DNA from: Pseudomonas nitroreducens
Lineage (GTDB): Bacteria; Pseudomonadota; Gammaproteobacteria; Pseudomonadales; Pseudomonadaceae
Assembly (NCBI RefSeq): GCF_024170165.1
Contig: NZ_JALJXP010000001.1
Coordinates: forward strand, 682,001 to 746,000
Direction of reading: 5' to 3'
DNA length: 64,000 nt
Part shown: one piece after another, positions 1-7,098 of the stretch
Layout of the letters: each line of letters begins with the position of its first letter
How positions within the stretch are numbered: the first letter of the stretch is position 1
Made by a program: the position numbers and the translations under genes
The notes under the pieces: generated by a model
Told to the model about the DNA's origin: nothing
Database searches by the model: none
What the model saw: the letters and a program-made list of their open reading frames with translations, nothing else

Positions 1-366
1 TCACCAGCCCATCGGGTAATGCTCGATCCGGCATGGCCGGCTGTTGCCGTCGCCCTTGCAGATGCCGTCCAGGTACTGGTAGCGCATCCATACCCGTTGC
101 CCGGCTGCAGGCCAGTGCTGGCGCGGGATGCGGCTCTGCCAGTCGGCGCTTTCCGGTTCGAAGGCGATGACCTCGCCCGGGTTCGGGCACTCGGTGCCCG
201 CCGAGCGCGGCTTGGCCGATGCGACCCGGCCTTCCAGTCCGCGCACGGGCAGCTTGAGCGCTCCGGTGATCTCCACTTCCAGCTGGCAGACCTGCCAGTC
301 CCCGGCGTACGTGCTCTGCGCGGTGCTGAGCGTCAGTAGCAGTCCGGCGGCAGCAAGAGCTTTCAC
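1..366 (-). CDS. Small exported protein of unknown function
   Basis: A complete 121-residue protein; the stop codon is the first three bases of the window. The first 21 residues form a typical Sec signal peptide (charged MKA, hydrophobic core, Ala-Gly cleavage region), so a periplasmic location is inferred. The mature part has four cysteines (near residues 27, 60, 103 and 112), which could form two disulfides. I recognise no domain. It is on the same strand as the two glycine-zipper genes upstream of it, but a 457-base gap and a terminator separate them, so they are probably not one operon. Confidence 0.7.
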   Translation of the reverse strand: MKALAAAGLLLTLSTAQSTYAGDWQVCQLEVEITGALKLPVRGLEGRVASAKPRSAGTECPNPGEVIAFEPESADWQSRIPRQHWPAAGQRVWMRYQYLDGICKGDGNSRPCRIEHYPMGW

Positions 367-823
367 GAGTAACTCCTTGTCGGCAGTGATCCCTCCCCGG
401 CAAGCCTATACCAGCCTTGCGGGATGACACGGGGCTTGTCCCAGGGGCGCGTCCGGCCCGATTCCGGCCGCCGGGAGGCAGTTCACCCAGGCGTCGCCAC
501 CTCCGTATGGAGAGCGCTGAAGCTGCCGCGCGGTTCCCCGCACTTTTGACGATCCGACACACTTTCCCCGTGCCGCTGCGGAAGGGTGCCCCCCGATAAC
601 CCCCGCGTGAAGTCCTGGCACGCAGCGAGAATTGCCCTGTGTCCAGGCAACGCTTGCCTTGTCATACCTCCGACATCTTCGCCCTGGCGAAATCGCTGGC
701 GAATCGAGCGCCGTCCGCCGCCGGAGCTGAGCGCCTTGCTTTCGTGCCTGCCGGCCCGCGCCTGATGGCCGAACCCTGAACGAAAAAGCCCGCCAAAAGG
801 CGGGCTTTTCACACCGGCATCTG
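367..823. other. Intergenic stretch without a recognised gene
   Basis: These 457 bases lie between two minus-strand genes. Apart from the intrinsic terminator at 783-809, I see no coding sequence with a plausible ribosome binding site and no repeat family member. Open frames crossing it have no recognisable protein content. It should hold the promoter of the small exported protein, but no convincing sigma-70 hexamer pair stands out. Confidence 0.4.
783..809 (-). terminator. Rho-independent terminator after the first glycine-zipper gene
   Basis: A perfect stem, AAAAGCCCGCC / GGCGGGCTTTT, closes a 4-base AAAA loop and is flanked by A and T tracts. It lies 14 bases past the stop of the gene at 824-1261. 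The flanking tracts would let it work on both strands. Confidence 0.85.
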
Positions 824-1261
824 TCAGTCGTCGTGATGCTTGTGTTTGTGCTTGTAGTGGCCGTTGCCCTTGTGATGACTCTTGTTGCTGCTGTGGTGGT
901 CATCGTTGTTGTCATCGGCCAGGTGGTTGCCCAGCGCGCCGCCGGCCGCACCACCCAGGCCCGCGCCGATGGCGCCACCGGTGGAACCGCCGACCTTGTT
1001 GCCGATGACCGAGCCGCCGGCCGCACCCAGGCCGCCACCGATGGCCGCCTCGGTCTTGTTGCCGTTCTTCGCGCCCATCGCGCCGCCCGCAGCACCGCCT
1101 ACGCCGGCACCGATGGCCGCGCCGGTGGAGCCGCCCAGGGCGCCGCCGACCACGTTGCCGAGGGCGCCACCGACGCCCCCACCAATGGCGGATTTGGTGT
1201 CGTCGGCCACTGCGTGGCTGGCCAGCAGGGCCAGTGCCAGAACCGAAAGAGTCTTACGCAT
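824..1261 (-). CDS. Glycine-zipper exported protein with His/Lys/Asp-rich tail (copy 1)
   Basis: A protein of 145 residues if translated from the ATG at 1261, which starts a clean signal peptide (MRKTLSVLALALLASHAVA). An in-frame upstream start would only add a non-signal leader. Residues 24 to about 110 are built of Gly-xxx-Gly repeats (GGALGG, GAAIGAG, GGAAGGA, GNKTEAAIGGGLG), the glycine-zipper pattern of membrane-associating or oligomerising proteins. The last 35 residues are hydrophilic and carry nine or more histidines mixed with Lys and Asp, ending in KHKHKHHDD. It is a close paralogue of the next gene. Envelope location is inferred; function is unknown. Confidence 0.75.
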   Translation of the reverse strand: MRKTLSVLALALLASHAVADDTKSAIGGGVGGALGNVVGGALGGSTGAAIGAGVGGAAGGAMGAKNGNKTEAAIGGGLGAAGGSVIGNKVGGSTGGAIGAGLGGAAGGALGNHLADDNNDDHHSSNKSHHKGNGHYKHKHKHHDD

Positions 1262-1311
1262 GTTGCGAACCTGAATGTAGGAATTATCGGGAGAATTGTC
1301 CCGCACACAAA

Positions 1312-1337
1312 ACAGCCGGGCAATCAGGCCCGGCTGT
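1312..1337 (-). terminator. Terminator between the two glycine-zipper genes
   Basis: The inverted repeat ACAGCCGGG / CCCGGCTGT has an 8-base loop. Read on the minus strand it is followed by TTTTGTG. It lies 45 bases past the stop of the 1382-1882 gene, so the two paralogues are probably separate transcription units. Confidence 0.7.
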
Positions 1338-1381
1338 CAGTCGTCGTTTCCGTGGACTGATCGCGGTTGCTACGCCGCGAA

Positions 1382-1882
1382 TCAATCCCAGTCGCGACGG
1401 TGGTGCTTGTGCTTGTACCAGCCACGGTGGCGACCGTTGTCGTGCCAGCGGCGATCGTAGTGACGATGGTCGTCGTAACGGGCGCGACGGTAGCCGCCGT
1501 GGTGGTCGTCATCGTCGTCACGGTTATTGTCGGCGTAATGGTTGCCCAGCGCGCCGCCAGCACCGCCACCCAGGGCCGCGCCGATCAGGCCACCGGTGGT
1601 GCCGCCCATCTTGTTGCCGATCACCTGGCCGCCAGCTGCGCCCAGGCCGCCGCCGATGGCGGCTTCCGTCTTGTTGCCGTGGCGGGCACCGACCGCGCCA
1701 CCGGCCGCACCGCCCAGACCACTACCAATGGCGGCGCCGGTGCTGCCACCGACCGACTGGCCGATGACCGAACCCAATACCCCGCCCAGGGCGCCACCGA
1801 CGCCGGCACGGGTGTCGCCGTCCGCGTAGGCGGTGCCACCGACCAGCGCGAGAGACAACAGGAGCATCGAGGAGTACTTCAT
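1382..1882 (-). CDS. Glycine-zipper exported protein with His/Arg/Asp-rich tail (copy 2)
   Basis: A protein of 166 residues starting at the ATG at 1882, chosen because it begins a good signal peptide (MKYSSMLLLSLALVGGTAYA). The longer frame upstream reads through AT-rich promoter-like DNA. The middle is a glycine zipper nearly identical in plan to copy 1, sharing GNKTEAAIGGGLGAAGG. The tail from about residue 117 is longer than in copy 1 and rich in Asp, His, Arg, Tyr and Trp, ending KHKHHRRDWD. Metal or polyanion binding by the tail is inference. The pair looks like a tandem duplication whose tails have diverged. Confidence 0.75.
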   Translation of the reverse strand: MKYSSMLLLSLALVGGTAYADGDTRAGVGGALGGVLGSVIGQSVGGSTGAAIGSGLGGAAGGAVGARHGNKTEAAIGGGLGAAGGQVIGNKMGGTTGGLIGAALGGGAGGALGNHYADNNRDDDDDHHGGYRRARYDDHRHYDRRWHDNGRHRGWYKHKHHRRDWD

Positions 1883-1897
1883 AGAGAGGATCTCTCT
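1883..1897 (-). promoter_or_regulatory. Palindrome directly before the start codon of glycine-zipper copy 2
   Basis: AGAGAG-GAT-CTCTCT ends at the base before the start codon on the minus strand. In the mRNA it would form a 6-bp hairpin with a 3-nucleotide loop over the place where the ribosome binding site should be. No other good Shine-Dalgarno sequence is visible. Translational control is inferred. Confidence 0.35.
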
Positions 1898-1972
1898 GTG
1901 GGGATGTTGGTGGCGATCCTCGGTTCGTGCGAAGGCTCTGACAAGGGGGTTCCGACGAGTAACACGACTTTC

Positions 1973-1995
1973 ATCAAATATTGCAAGTATTTGAT
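1973..1995. promoter_or_regulatory. AT-rich operator-like palindrome upstream of glycine-zipper copy 2
   Basis: ATCAAATA and TATTTGAT form perfect 8-bp arms around the 7-base spacer TTGCAAG, which is itself almost symmetric. The site is about 90 bases upstream of the start at 1882, in a stretch much richer in A and T than its surroundings. This placement suits a transcription factor site; I cannot name the factor. Confidence 0.4.
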
Positions 1996-2049
1996 TTATG
2001 GTCAGAACTTTTTCGATTTCGGGCGGTCTGAGTGTTATTCTAGGGTTCC

Positions 2050-2075
2050 ATTTGTGAGGTGTTTTTCTCACAAAT
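2050..2075. promoter_or_regulatory. Second AT-rich inverted repeat upstream of glycine-zipper copy 2
   Basis: ATTTGTGAG and CTCACAAAT are perfect 9-bp arms around an 8-base spacer. The TGTGA/TCACA half-sites resemble those of the Crp/Vfr family, but they are 10 bases apart rather than 6, so I do not call it a Vfr site. Confidence 0.3.
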
Positions 2076-2208
2076 TGCCATTGAAATGATGGCTTTTCAC
2101 AGAAGTAGCCCTGGTCCTTCCGAGTTTACCTTTCATCCCTTTCTGATGTGACGCAAATCCAGCGGATTTTTCGCAGGATGGCCTTCTGCTGCGCGCACGA
2201 AGTCCCCT

Positions 2209-2256
2209 TGTAGGAGCGGGCCATGCCCGCGATCGCGCCCATGGGGCGCTCCTGCA
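2209..2256. repeat. REPIN: inverted pair of Pseudomonas REP palindromes
   Basis: A REP unit, TGTAGGAGCGGGCCATGCCC followed by GCGA, is immediately followed by a diverged inverted copy ending GGGGCGCTCCTGCA. The pair lies just past the stop of the ydeP-like gene. Related units occur at 9322, 35977, 48538 and 51298. These are non-autonomous elements mobilised by RAYT transposases; no RAYT gene is in the window. Confidence 0.8.
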
Positions 2257-2279
2257 AGGAGTATTGAAGCGTCAGGTCG

Positions 2280-4601
2280 TCAAACGATCCGCAGACTCGG
2301 ACGCGCCTTCTCGAAGCGGATGGCGACGAACTTCGAGGTCGGCGTATGGCTGCCCACCCCATGGCTGTCCAGCGGCACCAGCGGATTGGTTTCCGGGTAG
2401 TAGGCCGCGGCCTGGCCGGTGGGGATGTCATAGGCCAGCAGGGTGAAGCCGCTGACGCGGCGATCCACGCCATCGGACCAGAGCGACACCATGTCCACCT
2501 TCTCGCCGGGCTCGAAGCCCAGGCGGCGGATGTCGGCTTCGTTGGCGAACACCACCTCGCGATGGCCGCGCACGCCGCGGTAGCGGTCGTCCAGGCCATA
2601 GATGGTGGTGTTGTACTGGTCGTGGGAGCGCAGTGTCTGCAGGATCAGGTGCGGCTCCTGGCCGGTCTCGCGGATCTTCGCGTGGACCAGGTCTGCCGGC
2701 AGCGGGTGATGGTGGAAGTTGGCCTTGCCGCTGGCGGTGTTCCAGCGCCGCGAACCGGCCGAGTTGCCCAGGTGGAAGCCGCCGGGATTGGCCACGCGAC
2801 GGTTGAAGTCGGCGAAGCCGGGAATGGTGTCGGCGATCAGGTCGCGGATGCGGTCGTAGTTGGCGATCATCGCGTCCCAGTCCACCGGGTGGTTGCCCAG
2901 GGTGGCCTTGGCGATGCCGGCGATGATGGCGGGCTCGGAACGCATCAGTTTCGACGACGGCTCCAGCTGGCCGAAGGACGCGTGGATCATGCTGAAGGAA
3001 TCTTCCACGGTCACTGCCTGCGGGCCTTCGGCCTGGCGGTCGATGTCGGTGCGGCCCAGGCACGGCAGGATCAGCGCGTCGCCGCCGACGGTGAGGTGGC
3101 TGCGGTTGAGCTTGGTGCTGATCTGCACGGTCAGCGCGCAGCTCTGCAGGGCACTGTGGGTGCGCGGGCTGTCCGGGGTCGCCTGGGCGAAGTTGCCGCC
3201 CAGGCCGATGAACACCTTCGACTGGCCATCGAGCATGGCGTTGATCGCCTCGACGGTGTTGTGGCCGTTCTCGCGCGGCACCTTGAACTGGAAGCGGCGC
3301 TCGATGGCGTCCAGCAACGCCACCGGCGGACGGTCGTTGATGCCCATGGTGCGGTCGCCCTGCACGTTGCTGTGGCCGCGCACCGGGCACAGGCCGGCGC
3401 CGGGGCGGCCGACGTTGCCGCGCAGCAGTTGCAGGCTGACCAGTTCCTGGATGGTCGGTACCGAGTGGTGGTGCTGGGTGATGCCCATGGCCCAGCAGAC
3501 GATCACGCGCTCGGCGCGGCGGTACATGATCGCGGCCTGCTCGATCTCCTCCAGGCTCAGGCCCGACTGCTGGACGATATGGTCCCAGCTGGTGTCGTCC
3601 ACGGCGGCGAGGTAGGCGTCGACGCCCTGGGTGTGCTCGGCGATGAAGGCATGGTCGAACACCGCTGGCTCGCCCTTGGCCTGGGCCTCGCGTTCCCATT
3701 GCAGGAGGAACTTGGCCATGCCGCGTACGGCGGCCATGTCGCCGCCCAGTGCGGGGCGGAAGAACGCCGTGTTCAGCGGCTCGGAGCCGTTGGTGAGCAT
3801 CTCCAGCGCATGCTGCGGGTGCTGGAAGCGCTCCAGGCCGCGCTCCTTCAGCGGGTTGAAGGCGACCACCTGGGCGCCGCGCTTCACCGCCTCGCGCAGC
3901 GGTTCGAGCATGCGCGGGTGGTTGGTGCCGGGGTTCTGGCCGAAGACGAAGATCGCGTCGGCGTGCTCGAAGTCGTCGAAGGTCACGCTGCCCTTGCCGA
4001 CGCCGACGCTCTGGCCCAGGGCGACGCCGCTGGCCTCGTGGCACATGTTCGAGCAGTCGGGGAAGTTGTTGGTGCCGAAGGCGCGGACGAACAGCTGATA
4101 AAGGTACGCGGCCTCGTTGCTGGCCCGGCCTGAGGTGTAGAACTCGGCCTGGTCGGGGCTTTCCAGGGCATTCAGGTGCCTGGCGATCAGGGCGAAGGCG
4201 TCGTCCCAGGCGATCGGCTGATAGCGGTCGGTGGCCGGGTCGTAGCGCATCGGCTCGGTCAGCCGGCCCTGGTATTCGAGCCAGTAGTCGCTCTGCTCGC
4301 GCAGCGAGCTGACGCTGTGGCGGGCGAAGAAAGCCGGGTCCACGCGGCGCTTGGTGGCTTCCCAGTTGACCGCCTTGGCGCCGTTCTCGCAGAACTTCAC
4401 CCGACCGTCTTCGGGCGAATCGCCCCAGGCGCAACCGGGGCAGTCGAAGCCGCCGTTCTGGTTGGTCTTGAGCAGCGCGCGCAGGTTCTTGAACGGCTGC
4501 TTGCTGTCGAGCCAGAAGCGCGTGACGCTGATCAGCGCGCCCCAGCCAGCGGCGGCGCCCTTGTAGGGTTGGTAGCGGGGGTTTTCTTGCTGCAGGCTCA
4601 T
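2280..4601 (-). CDS. ydeP: FdhF/YdeP-family molybdopterin oxidoreductase, alpha subunit-like
   Basis: A protein of 773 residues, close to the length of E. coli YdeP (about 760). The start at 4601 (MSLQQENPRYQ) is preceded by a GAAAGAG-like ribosome site; a longer frame adds a low-complexity leader. It carries the family signature near the N-terminus, with Cys54 and Cys57 in DCPGCAWGD and Cys71, then the molybdopterin domains (for example FVFGQNPGTNHPRM and CPVRGHSNVQGDRTMG) and a C-terminal MoPterin-binding beta barrel. It has no twin-arginine signal, so it should be cytoplasmic. Substrate is unknown; E. coli YdeP is linked to acid resistance. fdhD lies 29 bases upstream on the same strand, as expected for a bis-MGD enzyme needing sulfuration. 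Confidence 0.85.
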   Translation of the reverse strand: MSLQQENPRYQPYKGAAAGWGALISVTRFWLDSKQPFKNLRALLKTNQNGGFDCPGCAWGDSPEDGRVKFCENGAKAVNWEATKRRVDPAFFARHSVSSLREQSDYWLEYQGRLTEPMRYDPATDRYQPIAWDDAFALIARHLNALESPDQAEFYTSGRASNEAAYLYQLFVRAFGTNNFPDCSNMCHEASGVALGQSVGVGKGSVTFDDFEHADAIFVFGQNPGTNHPRMLEPLREAVKRGAQVVAFNPLKERGLERFQHPQHALEMLTNGSEPLNTAFFRPALGGDMAAVRGMAKFLLQWEREAQAKGEPAVFDHAFIAEHTQGVDAYLAAVDDTSWDHIVQQSGLSLEEIEQAAIMYRRAERVIVCWAMGITQHHHSVPTIQELVSLQLLRGNVGRPGAGLCPVRGHSNVQGDRTMGINDRPPVALLDAIERRFQFKVPRENGHNTVEAINAMLDGQSKVFIGLGGNFAQATPDSPRTHSALQSCALTVQISTKLNRSHLTVGGDALILPCLGRTDIDRQAEGPQAVTVEDSFSMIHASFGQLEPSSKLMRSEPAIIAGIAKATLGNHPVDWDAMIANYDRIRDLIADTIPGFADFNRRVANPGGFHLGNSAGSRRWNTASGKANFHHHPLPADLVHAKIRETGQEPHLILQTLRSHDQYNTTIYGLDDRYRGVRGHREVVFANEADIRRLGFEPGEKVDMVSLWSDGVDRRVSGFTLLAYDIPTGQAAAYYPETNPLVPLDSHGVGSHTPTSKFVAIRFEKARPSLRIV

Positions 4602-4630
4602 GGGGTCTCTTTCTTCGAAGAAGCGGGCGT

Positions 4631-5467
4631 TCAGGCGGCGGGCGGAGCCGGGCTGTAGATGCGGGGTGCGCTGCGGTGGGGCAGGTGGATGAGGTTCAGG
4701 TTGTGCTCGCGCGCCCACTGCACGGTGAGGGCAGTGGGCGCGGAGAGGCTGACCAGGGTCGACAGCCCGCCGCGCACGGCCTTGTGGATAAGTTCCAGGC
4801 TGCAGCGGCTGGTGACCACGGCAAAACCGCCGGCAAGCTCCAGGCGCTGGCGCTTGAGCGCGCCGATCAGCTTGTCGAGGGCGTTGTGGCGGCCGATGTC
4901 TTCACGGCACAGGCGAATCTCGCCCGCCGCATCGACGAACAGCGCGGCGTGCAGGGCGCCGCTGCGGCGGCCGATCTCCTGCACGGCGTTGACCCGTTCA
5001 CGCAGGTGGTCGAAGTGCGCGGCGGGCGGCAGCGGTGCCGACGGCAGCACCGGCAGGCCGGGCAGCGCCTGGTCCAGCGCCTCGACACCGCACAGGCCGC
5101 AGCCAGTATTGCCGGCCAGTTGCCGGCGCTGGTCCTTGAGGGCCCAGAAGGCGCGGTTGCTGACCTGCAGCTCGGCGGCGATGGCGTCGCCGTGGGGCGT
5201 CAGGCGCACGTCATAGATGTCGTCGATGGAATCGATGAGGCCGGCGCCGAGGCTGAAACCGTAGACGAAGTCTTCCAGGTCGTTCGGCGAGACCATCATG
5301 ACGGCCTGGCTGAGCCCGTTGTAGGCAATCGCCAGGGCGATTTCCCCGGCCAGCACGGCGCGACCGGTGTCGCCCTGCGGGGTGAGTTCGGCGTAGCTGT
5401 AGCCGTCGGCAGGCACGACGGCATCCCGGACCGCGGCGCTGGCCGGGCGGGTGATCAGGCAAGGCAT
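4631..5467 (-). CDS. fdhD: Formate dehydrogenase accessory sulfurtransferase FdhD
   Basis: A protein of 278 residues matching FdhD, which passes sulfur from the cysteine desulfurase to the molybdenum cofactor of formate dehydrogenase-like enzymes. The hallmark loop GNTGCGLCG supplies the two conserved cysteines near residues 122 and 125. Other conserved segments include CREDIGRHNALDKLIG and SRCSLELIHKAVRGG. The gene is 29 bases upstream of the ydeP-like oxidoreductase on the same strand, so they are probably co-transcribed and the oxidoreductase is its likely client. No classical formate dehydrogenase genes are in the window. Confidence 0.93.
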   Translation of the reverse strand: MPCLITRPASAAVRDAVVPADGYSYAELTPQGDTGRAVLAGEIALAIAYNGLSQAVMMVSPNDLEDFVYGFSLGAGLIDSIDDIYDVRLTPHGDAIAAELQVSNRAFWALKDQRRQLAGNTGCGLCGVEALDQALPGLPVLPSAPLPPAAHFDHLRERVNAVQEIGRRSGALHAALFVDAAGEIRLCREDIGRHNALDKLIGALKRQRLELAGGFAVVTSRCSLELIHKAVRGGLSTLVSLSAPTALTVQWAREHNLNLIHLPHRSAPRIYSPAPPAA

Positions 5468-5560
5468 GGGCTGAGCCCTGTGGTTCTAGTAATGCGACCA
5501 GCCTATGCCGATGCCGGGGCAGCGTCTAATGGCTGCTGTCGATGTTGTGATAGATGCGGT

Positions 5561-6460
5561 CTATCGGTCGCTTTCGGAGCTGCCCAGCAGAACGGCGGCT
5601 TCGCGGAAGCAGGCCTCGGCCAGTGCCGAGCGCGGCTCGCTGCGGCGCAGGATCAGGCCCAGCGGCGATAGCGTGCGCGCGTCCTCTATCGGGGTGAGGA
5701 CGAAGTGTTCGCCCTGGGCGTCCAGCCCGCTGCCCAGCGGCATGATCGCGCAACACAGCCCGCGTTCCACGGCCTGCACCAGTTGATGCACAGCGTCGGT
5801 CTCCAGGCGTGCCCGGGGGGTCAGGCCACGGCTGCGGAAGCCGTGGTCGATGGACTGGCGGAAATGCATGCCGGCCGAGAGCAGGCCCAGCGGCAACTCT
5901 GCCAGGGCATCCCAGCTCAGGGTCGGGCTGTCGATCTGGAAGTGCCGGCGGTCATGCAGCAAACCCATGCGCGTGGCGGCCAGTTCGAGGCTGTCGAAAT
6001 GCTCGCGATCGAGGCGATCCAGGTACGACAGGCCGAGGTCCAGCTGGTTGCGGCCGAGGCCCTCGAGGATGTTTTCCGAACTCAGGGCGAACAGCTGGAA
6101 GCGCAGTTCCGGGTGGCGCTGGGCGAACAGCTCGATCAGCCGCATGGGGTCGAACCCCGCCAAAGGCACCAGGCCAAGGCGCAGGGTGCCGACCAGCTGG
6201 CCCCGGCACGCGGCCGCTTCGGCGTAGAGCCCGTCGTGGGCCGCCAGCAGGCTGCGGGCCCAGGCCAGTACGCGTTCGCCGGCTTCGGTGAAACCCTCGA
6301 AGCGTTGTCCGCGGCGCACCAGTTCCAGGCCCAGCTCTTCCTCCAGGCTGCGCAGGCGCATGGACAGTGTTGGCTGGGTGACATGGCAGCGCGCCGCCGC
6401 CTGACCGAAGTGCCGGGTCTCGTCCAGGGCGCAGAGGAATTTCAGCTGCTTGATGTCCAT
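5561..6460 (-). CDS. LysR-family transcriptional regulator (OxyR/CynR-like)
   Basis: A protein of 299 residues with an N-terminal winged helix-turn-helix (residues 1-60, ETRHFGQAAARCHVTQPTLS then MRLRSLEEELG) and a LysR substrate-binding domain from about residue 90. It is upstream of fdhD on the same strand with a 93-base gap and divergent from kbp, a typical position for a local regulator. The equivalent neighbourhood in PAO1, as I recall it, is PA5179 beside PA5180 and PA5181. Targets are inferred to be fdhD-ydeP or itself; nothing in the sequence shows the inducer. Confidence 0.88.
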   Translation of the reverse strand: MDIKQLKFLCALDETRHFGQAAARCHVTQPTLSMRLRSLEEELGLELVRRGQRFEGFTEAGERVLAWARSLLAAHDGLYAEAAACRGQLVGTLRLGLVPLAGFDPMRLIELFAQRHPELRFQLFALSSENILEGLGRNQLDLGLSYLDRLDREHFDSLELAATRMGLLHDRRHFQIDSPTLSWDALAELPLGLLSAGMHFRQSIDHGFRSRGLTPRARLETDAVHQLVQAVERGLCCAIMPLGSGLDAQGEHFVLTPIEDARTLSPLGLILRRSEPRSALAEACFREAAVLLGSSESDR

Positions 6461-6540
6461 CGGCGGGAAGGCTCCGGGGGCGTTCTGTCGGGTCGAGGCG
6501 GGATTAGGACTTTTCCGTCAGGCGCTGCGGAAGTCGCCGT

Positions 6541-6548
6541 CTAGACTC
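6541..6548 (+). promoter_or_regulatory. Possible sigma-S type -10 element for kbp
   Basis: CTAGACTC resembles the stationary-phase CTA(C/T)ACT -10 motif, and no good -35 hexamer is visible at the right distance. It is about 60 bases upstream of the kbp start. E. coli kbp is osmotically and stationary-phase induced, which fits, but this is a weak call. Confidence 0.3.
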
Positions 6549-6609
6549 CAGGGGCGCGCGGTCTGCCCAATGCCGGCCGCCTGTCACTGTAACCGTAGGG
6601 AGGTTGGAA

Positions 6610-7047
6610 ATGGGCATTTTTGCGTTCGTGAAGGAAGCCGGCGAGAAGCTGTGGGAAAGCATTGTGGGCCAGGAGGCGCAGGCCGCCGAATCGCTCAAGG
6701 ACCACATTGCCAAGGTTGGCCTGGGCAACCCGAATATCCAGGTCAGCGTAGAGGGCGACAAGGTGATTGCCACGGGTGAGGTGGCCAGCCAGGAAGAGAA
6801 GGAGAAGATCCTGCTCACCCTGGGCAACGTCGCGGGGGTTTCCGGTGTGGAAGACCACATCACCGTCGCCACCCCGGCGCCGGAAGCGCGCTTCGTTACC
6901 GTGAAGAAGGGCGACACGCTGAGCGCCATCGCCAAGGCCGAGTACGGCAATGCCAACGCCTACATGAAGATCTTCGAGGCGAACAAGCCGATGCTCAGCC
7001 ATCCGGACAAGATCTATCCCGGCCAGGTGCTGCGGATTCCGGAATGA
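6610..7047 (+). CDS. kbp: Potassium-binding protein Kbp (BON-LysM protein, formerly YgaU)
   Basis: A protein of 145 residues starting at the ATG at 6610, six bases after GGGAGG at 6598-6603; an in-frame TTG two codons earlier is less likely. The N-terminus (MGIFAFVKEAGEKLWE) and the end (NKPMLSHPDKIYPGQVLRIP) match E. coli Kbp closely. A BON domain covers about residues 25-90 and a LysM domain about 95-143. Kbp is a cytoplasmic protein that binds K+ and changes shape on doing so. It is transcribed away from the LysR gene and converges on the yrfG-like gene. Confidence 0.9.
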   Translation: MGIFAFVKEAGEKLWESIVGQEAQAAESLKDHIAKVGLGNPNIQVSVEGDKVIATGEVASQEEKEKILLTLGNVAGVSGVEDHITVATPAPEARFVTVKKGDTLSAIAKAEYGNANAYMKIFEANKPMLSHPDKIYPGQVLRIPE

Positions 7048-7053
7048 AGTCGA

Positions 7054-7083
7054 CGAGCCCGGCCCAGCGCCGGGCTCGCTGTT
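7054..7083 (+). terminator. Terminator between convergent kbp and yrfG
   Basis: The stem CGAGCCCGGC / GCCGGGCTCG has a 5-base loop and is followed by CTGTTTC. It sits seven bases past the kbp stop and before the end of the convergent gene at 7099. Confidence 0.65.
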
Positions 7084-7098
7084 TCTGGAACCCGGGAT

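Noticed and set aside
930-1200. A CRISPR-like or tandem DNA repeat in the glycine-zipper genes.
   Set aside because: The periodicity comes from Gly-Ala codons of a repetitive protein; there are no constant repeats with unique spacers.
2050-2075. A Vfr/Crp-type binding site (TGTGA...TCACA).
   Set aside because: The half-sites are separated by 10 bases; the family requires 6. It remains an inverted repeat of unknown use.
2346-4133. A long open frame of about 595 codons antisense to the YdeP-like gene, and similar ones over the Na/Pi transporter (11151-13136), the dynamin-like gene (40931-42979) and pilJ-chpA (61039-63786).
   Set aside because: All are antisense to clear, conserved genes, have no ribosome site, and their compositions are those of GC-rich shadow frames (rich in Ala, Gly, Arg, Val, Gln and His) without recognisable domains.
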